Below, in pieces: positions 13,366-17,329 of a DNA stretch of 17,329 bases; positions within the stretch are counted from its first letter, which is position 1, and each line of letters opens with the position of its first letter. The translations under genes and the position numbers were made by a program. Origin of the DNA: Nitrosomonadales bacterium. Its GTDB lineage: Bacteria; Pseudomonadota; Gammaproteobacteria; Burkholderiales; Sulfuricellaceae. The stretch spans positions 2,116-19,444 of the forward strand of contig PQAG01000109.1 in assembly GCA_003104895.1 (NCBI GenBank), in the 5' to 3' direction. The notes under the pieces were generated by a model. It saw nothing but the letters and a program-made list of their open reading frames with translations, made no database searches and was not told where the DNA came from.

Positions 13366-14550
13366 TTAGTAGAGGGAAACCGCTTGGTCGAGTATGAGCG
13401 CGGTGACTTTCGGGATATTTTGCAGCCATTCACCGGCGATGCTTGCTGCCTCCCGCTGTAGCGTTTCGCCGAGCCCATGGGCGGCCTGGATTTCTATCGC
13501 GGCGACCTGGGGCTGGTCCACGGGCGCGCCGATGGCGGACAGGATTTGCACCGTCACGCCTTTTGCTTCCTCCAGCCGCTGGTGGATATCCCGCGCCATC
13601 AGCATGGCCAGGACGTTGTACAGCTTGCCCACGTGGGAGACCGGGTTCTTGCCCGCGACCGCCTCCAGGGACATGGGCCGCGCCGGCGTGATCAATCCGC
13701 TGGCACGGTTGCCGCGCCCCACCTGGCCATCGTCGCCCATTTCGGAGCTCAAGCCGGAAACGGTCAGATACAGCCCGCTTTCGTCCGTGGCGGCCGGGTC
13801 GTCCAGGGTATTCAATTGCAAACCGGCGCCCTGGCCGATTTTCTGTGAGAGGTATTCTCGGATTTGGGCTTTTTGCTGCCGGTAATCGGAGACGCTTGCC
13901 ACGTGGCGATCCACGAATGCCAGGGCAACGGTGAAAGCGGCCCGGTTTTCCACGCGCATGCCCATGACCTTGAAATCGGCCCCAGCGCAGGGAAAATGCT
14001 GCCTGAATGCCGTGGAGCGCAATGCTTCGGCAAGGTCCAGCACGTTTTGCTCAAGGGGGGAAAAGGGGGCGAATCCCATGCCGAAGGAGGTGTCGTTTGC
14101 AAGGGCGATATCCGTGCTGCGGGCAAAAACCTGCTTCAGGTTGGCGCTGCCTTCACGGATATGGGTGTCGATCTCTATCCCCGCGGCAGCTTCCTGCAGA
14201 TGTGTTTCCAGATAGTCCCGTGCGGCTTTTGCCACGATTTCCTGCACGTCGAAAGCCGGGTCGGGGCGCGTTGCCCGCCCGCAGATGATCAGGCGCGCCT
14301 TTTCCTCGATGGTACCGCCGCCGAAGCGCGGCGTGCTGCGGCCCGCCGCCAGCAGCCCCTTGTCCAGGTTGTGGTGCAGGATCCGGCCATAAGTCTTGAG
14401 ATAGGCGAGGGAAAGCGCGCGGGAAGCCGCTTCGCACACGCCGTCGGCAAGGGTGTCAGGATGTCCTAACCCTTTGTGTTCGCACATTTCCACCCCCCGC
14501 TGCTCCACGGGGATGCAGGAGAATGGCGTGATTATGATATTTCTCGACAT
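13366..14550 (-). CDS. S-adenosylmethionine synthetase, archaeal type
   Basis: This is a 394-residue enzyme making S-adenosylmethionine from methionine and ATP. It belongs to the divergent archaeal-type family, not to bacterial MetK: the N-terminus RNIIITPF, then PVEQRGVEMCEHKGLGHPDTLADG (GHPD at 29-32), LHHNLDK (58-64) and TPRFGGG (73-79) match the archaeal pattern, as does GRGNRASGLITPARPMSLEAVAGKNP in the C-terminal half. Length fits the archaeal enzymes (about 400). The start at 14550 agrees with the family N-terminus; a GAGG lies rather far upstream. It is transcribed divergently from the dehydrogenase operon. Bacteria normally carry the other MetK type, so this copy is probably extra and acquired by transfer; that is inference. 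Confidence 0.9.
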   Translation of the reverse strand: MSRNIIITPFSCIPVEQRGVEMCEHKGLGHPDTLADGVCEAASRALSLAYLKTYGRILHHNLDKGLLAAGRSTPRFGGGTIEEKARLIICGRATRPDPAFDVQEIVAKAARDYLETHLQEAAAGIEIDTHIREGSANLKQVFARSTDIALANDTSFGMGFAPFSPLEQNVLDLAEALRSTAFRQHFPCAGADFKVMGMRVENRAAFTVALAFVDRHVASVSDYRQQKAQIREYLSQKIGQGAGLQLNTLDDPAATDESGLYLTVSGLSSEMGDDGQVGRGNRASGLITPARPMSLEAVAGKNPVSHVGKLYNVLAMLMARDIHQRLEEAKGVTVQILSAIGAPVDQPQVAAIEIQAAHGLGETLQREAASIAGEWLQNIPKVTALILDQAVSLY

Positions 14551-14607
14551 GTTTCTGGTGTTGCCTCATTTGTCTTGATTTCAGAGCAAGTCACAGTATT
14601 GCACACA

Positions 14608-14679
14608 TTTCATGCCTCGATGAAGGGATGAAAAAGCTTGCCGATTCATCGTGATATTCCTTTTCAATAGGCATAGAAT
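14608..14679 (+). promoter_or_regulatory. Possible operator repeats and promoter before the dehydrogenase operon
   Basis: TTCAT/ATGAA words occur four times: TTCAT-N6-ATGAA (14609-14624) is a perfect inverted repeat, ATGAA recurs at 14628-14632, and TTCATCG (14645-14651) pairs with CGATGAA (14618-14624). Immediately after lie GTGATA (14651-14656), a 17-bp gap and TAGAAT (14674-14679), a plausible sigma70 promoter, although its start would fall inside the ribosome binding site. The rest of the 151-bp divergent region shows nothing firmer. Confidence 0.3.
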
Positions 14680-14701
14680 TATCCGGAAGGAGGCGCATTC
14701 A

Positions 14702-15814
14702 ATGGATGACATGTTTCGCTTTGCGGATGACTTGGGACCGGCCAAAATCATACACGTTCATGAGTCTTCCATCGGACTGAGAGCGGTATTGGTGGTGGAT
14801 AACGTGGCTGCCGGGCCGTCCATTGGCGGGGTGCGCATGGCGCCCGACGTGAGCACGGAAGAGTGCTTCCGCCTGGCCCGCGCCATGACCCTGAAAAACG
14901 CCTCAGCCGGCCTGTCCCACGGTGGCGGCAAAGCGGTGCTCTACGGCGACCCGAAAATGCCCAGGGCGGACAAGGAAAAACTGGTCAGGGGATTGGCCTG
15001 TGCATTGCGGGACGTCCACGAATACATCTTCGGCCCCGACATGGGCACCGATGAGGAGTGCATGGCCTGGGTCAAGGACGAGATCGGCCGCTCCGTAGGC
15101 CTGCCCCGCGAGCTGGGCGGCATCCCCCTCGACAAGATCGGTGCCACCGGCTGGGGCATCAGCCAAGTGGCGGATGTGGCGATACGCTACTGCGATTTTC
15201 CCCTTGCCGGGGCGCGCGTCGCCATCCAGGGTTTCGGCGCGGTGGGCAGGCATGCCGCCCGGTTTCTCGCGGCCAAGGGCGCCATCCTCGTGGCCGCGGC
15301 CGATTCCCGGGGCACCCTCCACGATCCCGCCGGCCTGGATGTCGCGCTGCTGGGCGAACTCAAGGACGCCGGCAAGAGCGTGCTCGAGTATCCCGCGGGC
15401 GAGAAACTCGACCGCGACGCGGTGACCGGTATCGACTGCGACATCTGGATTCCCGCCGCCCGGCCGGACGTCATTCACGAGGACAATGCCGGCCGCCTCA
15501 AAGCCAGGCTGGTGATCCAGGGCGCAAACATCCCTTTTACCCATGGCGCCGAAAAGGCGCTGCATGCGCGCGGCGTGCTGTGCGTGCCGGATTTCATCGC
15601 CAATGCCGGGGGCGTGATCTGTGCCGCAATGGAATACCAGGGCGCCAGCGAGGCCGTAGCGTTCGAAACCATTGCGGAGAAGCTGCGGCAGAATAGCGAA
15701 GAAGTGCTGGAGAAGGTGGCGAAGAATGGCATGCTACCCCGCGACGCGGCCATGGAACTGGCTGTTTCCCGGGTCAGGAAAGCCATGGCTTACCGGCGCT
15801 GGGGAATTTTCTGA
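14702..15814 (+). CDS. Glu/Leu/Phe/Val-type amino acid dehydrogenase
   Basis: This is a 370-residue member of the ELFV family, which oxidatively deaminates an L-amino acid to its 2-oxoacid with NAD(P)+. The substrate domain shows GGVRM (42-46), MTLKNASAGLSHGGGKAVL with K65 and the catalytic K77, and GPDMGT with D113. The Rossmann domain has QGFGAVG (176-182), and PDFIANAGGV is close to the C-terminus. At 370 residues and with the KNAxAGL and GGGKAV wording it is closer to leucine/valine dehydrogenases than to the 410-450-residue glutamate dehydrogenases, but the amino acid cannot be fixed by eye. An earlier GTG exists at 14651; the ATG at 14702 follows GGAAGGAGG and is chosen. The next gene, an oxoacid oxidoreductase, is 32 bases downstream and would use its product. 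Confidence 0.88.
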   Translation: MDDMFRFADDLGPAKIIHVHESSIGLRAVLVVDNVAAGPSIGGVRMAPDVSTEECFRLARAMTLKNASAGLSHGGGKAVLYGDPKMPRADKEKLVRGLACALRDVHEYIFGPDMGTDEECMAWVKDEIGRSVGLPRELGGIPLDKIGATGWGISQVADVAIRYCDFPLAGARVAIQGFGAVGRHAARFLAAKGAILVAAADSRGTLHDPAGLDVALLGELKDAGKSVLEYPAGEKLDRDAVTGIDCDIWIPAARPDVIHEDNAGRLKARLVIQGANIPFTHGAEKALHARGVLCVPDFIANAGGVICAAMEYQGASEAVAFETIAEKLRQNSEEVLEKVAKNGMLPRDAAMELAVSRVRKAMAYRRWGIF

Positions 15815-15846
15815 TCTTCGGGTAGTGCAGGGCAAGGAGGACGTGG

Positions 15847-16746
15847 ATGTACCGTATACGCTTCCATGGACGTGGCGGCCAGGGCATGAAAACCGCGGGC
15901 CGCATGCTCGGGTCGGCCTTCTTCCTGATGGGCTACGAGGTGCAGGACGCACCCCGCTATGGCGCGGAACGGCGCGGTGCGCCGATGTTCGCCTACGTGC
16001 GCGCCGCCCGGCAGGCCATCCAGGAACGCGGCATCATCCGCGAGCCCGGCCTCGTCATCGTGGCGGACGACAGCCTGCTGCCCATGCCGGCGGCGGGCGT
16101 CCTGCAGGGAATCTCCCCGCGCACCGTACTCCTCATCCACAGCGTTGAGACGCCTGAAACCTGGCGCCACCGGCTGAACATCGCCGGGCCGCTTTTGGTC
16201 CTGCCGGTGCAGGCCGGGCAGCGTTTTGCCGGCACCGCCCTGGCCGGGGCGGCGGCGCGGCTGGCGGGCGTGATTTCTGCACCGGCGCTGGAACAGGCGG
16301 TGCGGCAGGAACTGGCCGGGCTGGGCGAGGAAACGCTCGCCGCCAATCTGGAGCAGGCCCTGGCAGCCTATGAACGGATGGCGCCCCATGCCGGGCTGGT
16401 GAGCGAAGGCGAGGCGCTGGGGGCGGATTCCTATCAGGCCCCGGAGTGGGTGGAACTGCCGCTCGGCGAGGCGGATGCGGCCGCCGCGGCAATCCACGCC
16501 GGGGCCACCAGCGTCGAGGTGCGCACCGGCCTGTGGCGCACCCTGCGCCCGGTGATCGACTACCAGCGCTGCAACCGCTGCTGGTGGGTGTGCAGCGAAT
16601 TCTGTCCGGACAGCGCCATCCGGGTCAACGCCGGGCATTATCCCGAGATCGACTACGAGCATTGCAAGGGCTGCCTGATCTGCGTGGCGCAATGCCCCGC
16701 CCATGCCATTACCCCGGTTCCCGAATCCAGCGAGGTCCAGCCATGA
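15847..16746 (+). CDS. 2-oxoacid:acceptor oxidoreductase, fused gamma-delta subunit
   Basis: This is a 299-residue fusion of two subunits of a pyruvate/2-oxoacid:ferredoxin-type oxidoreductase, the TPP enzymes that turn a 2-oxoacid and CoA into acyl-CoA, CO2 and reduced acceptor. Residues 1-185 are the gamma domain (RFHGRGGQGMKTAGRMLG, then APRYGAERRGAP). Residues from about 225 are the ferredoxin-like delta domain (TGLWRTLRPVID) with two 4Fe-4S motifs. The second is canonical (C273/C276/C279/C283); the first has one extra residue, CNRCWWVCSEFCP (C242/C245/C249/C253). AAGGAGG precedes the ATG. The stop overlaps the alpha-subunit start by four bases. Pairing with the dehydrogenase upstream suggests catabolism of an amino acid, perhaps branched-chain; substrate unproven. 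Confidence 0.9.
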   Translation: MYRIRFHGRGGQGMKTAGRMLGSAFFLMGYEVQDAPRYGAERRGAPMFAYVRAARQAIQERGIIREPGLVIVADDSLLPMPAAGVLQGISPRTVLLIHSVETPETWRHRLNIAGPLLVLPVQAGQRFAGTALAGAAARLAGVISAPALEQAVRQELAGLGEETLAANLEQALAAYERMAPHAGLVSEGEALGADSYQAPEWVELPLGEADAAAAAIHAGATSVEVRTGLWRTLRPVIDYQRCNRCWWVCSEFCPDSAIRVNAGHYPEIDYEHCKGCLICVAQCPAHAITPVPESSEVQP

Positions 16747-17329
16747 CGCGCGCCCTCATCACCGGAAATGCCGCCGCGGCCTGGGGCGCTCGCCTGGCCG
16801 GCGCGGAGTATGTGCCGGCCTTTCCCATCACGCCCCAGACCGAAATCATCGAAACCCTCGCCGGCTGGATCGACGCCGGTGAGATGGACTGCCGCCTGGT
16901 CACCCTGGAATCGGAGCATTCCATGCTCACGGCCGCTGGAGCCGCGGCCAGCACCGGGGTCAGGGTGTTCAGCGCCACCTCCAGCCAGGGGCTGCTCTAT
17001 GCCATGGAAATGATCTACGCCGCGCCGGGCTACCGCGCGCCTTTCGTGCTGGTGAACGTGTCGCGCGGCATCCAGACCCCGGTGACGCTGGAGCCGGACC
17101 ACAACGACGTGCTGGCCGCGCGCGACAGCGGTTTCCTGCAAATCCACTGCGCCACCTGCCAGGAAGTGCTGGACAGCACCCTCATCGCCTACCGGCTGGC
17201 GGAAGACCGCCGGGTGCGCCTGCCCGCGCTGGTCAACCTGGACGGCTTCTATCTTTCCTTCACCCGCGAGCCGGTGGAGATTCCAGACCGGGCAGAGGCG
17301 GAAAAATTCCTGCCGCCCTTTGACCCGGA
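16743..17329 (+). CDS. 2-oxoacid:acceptor oxidoreductase alpha subunit, cut by right edge
   Basis: From the ATG at 16743 the frame stays open for 195 residues to the window end. Motifs of the alpha subunit are clear: GNAAAAWGARLAG, FPITPQTEIIETL (about 27-39), TLESEHSMLTAAGAAASTG, and FSATSSQGLLYAMEMIY, which forms part of the cofactor and substrate pocket between alpha and beta. HNDVLAARDSGF follows, where related enzymes have a similar D-R-D-S/TGF segment. The start overlaps the stop of the gamma-delta gene as ATGA, so the two are translationally coupled. A beta subunit carrying the TPP site is expected just beyond the edge but is not seen. Confidence 0.9.
   Translation, partial: MTRALITGNAAAAWGARLAGAEYVPAFPITPQTEIIETLAGWIDAGEMDCRLVTLESEHSMLTAAGAAASTGVRVFSATSSQGLLYAMEMIYAAPGYRAPFVLVNVSRGIQTPVTLEPDHNDVLAARDSGFLQIHCATCQEVLDSTLIAYRLAEDRRVRLPALVNLDGFYLSFTREPVEIPDRAEAEKFLPPFDP

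Noticed and set aside
13348..13369. Small CCTGT-AAA-ACAGG hairpin followed by TTTT on the plus strand
   Set aside because: The stem is only five pairs, and no plus-strand gene ends there; it touches the end of the minus-strand SAM synthetase gene but has the T-run on the wrong strand for it.
15790..16704. Minus-strand open frame of 304 residues opposite the gamma-delta gene
   Set aside because: It is a shadow of a high-GC gene; the plus strand has two iron-sulfur motifs, a ribosome binding site and coupling to the next gene.
1..17329. CRISPR arrays, tRNA or rRNA genes, transposases and phage genes
   Set aside because: I looked for regular spaced repeats, clover-leaf or rRNA-like stretches and transposase or integrase motifs and saw none that I could support.

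Overview
The window reads as a piece of a Betaproteobacterial genome of the denitrifying or sulfur-oxidising kind (Rhodocyclales/Nitrosomonadales-like). This is inferred from high GC, the style of the cytochromes and the form of the nitrous oxide reductase; no rRNA marker is present. Its core, about 1.7-12.2 kb on the minus strand, is a clade II ('atypical') nos cluster for respiratory reduction of N2O to N2. In transcription order it holds nosZ, a monohaem cytochrome c, a dihaem cytochrome c, a NosB-type membrane protein, nosD, nosG, nosH, nosF, nosL, nosY and ubiE. NosZ has a Sec rather than a Tat signal, the clade II DTHH motif without a third His, all seven CuZ histidines, an intact CuA site, and a C-terminal extension of about 115 residues without a haem motif. 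No nosR is present in the window, as expected for clade II.

Regulation is unusually legible. A 14-bp FNR/Anr-type box lies at the class II distance from a CATAAT -10 element upstream of nosZ. A rho-independent terminator follows nosZ directly. A second, almost identical FNR box sits behind that terminator, in front of the cytochrome genes. The cluster therefore looks like two co-regulated anaerobic units: nosZ alone, and cytochromes plus maturation and electron-delivery genes running into ubiE.

The flanks suggest a quinone theme. At the left edge is a truncated, short MenE-like acyl-CoA ligase, followed by ubiE/menG translationally coupled to nosY. Just upstream of nosZ is a hotdog thioesterase resembling DHNA-CoA hydrolase. 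Since NosGH is a menaquinol dehydrogenase in Wolinella, these genes could supply the quinol used by this pathway; that link is inference.

Upstream of the thioesterase lie an unrecognised 160-residue protein and an archaeal-type S-adenosylmethionine synthetase, both on the minus strand. A divergent 151-bp region then separates these from a plus-strand operon: a Glu/Leu/Phe/Val-type dehydrogenase, a fused gamma-delta subunit of a 2-oxoacid:acceptor oxidoreductase, and the start of its alpha subunit, which runs off the right edge. That operon looks built to deaminate an amino acid to its 2-oxoacid and oxidise this to an acyl-CoA. Intergenic gaps are all below 300 bases; they hold several strong hairpins and two copies of a small degenerate repeat element.
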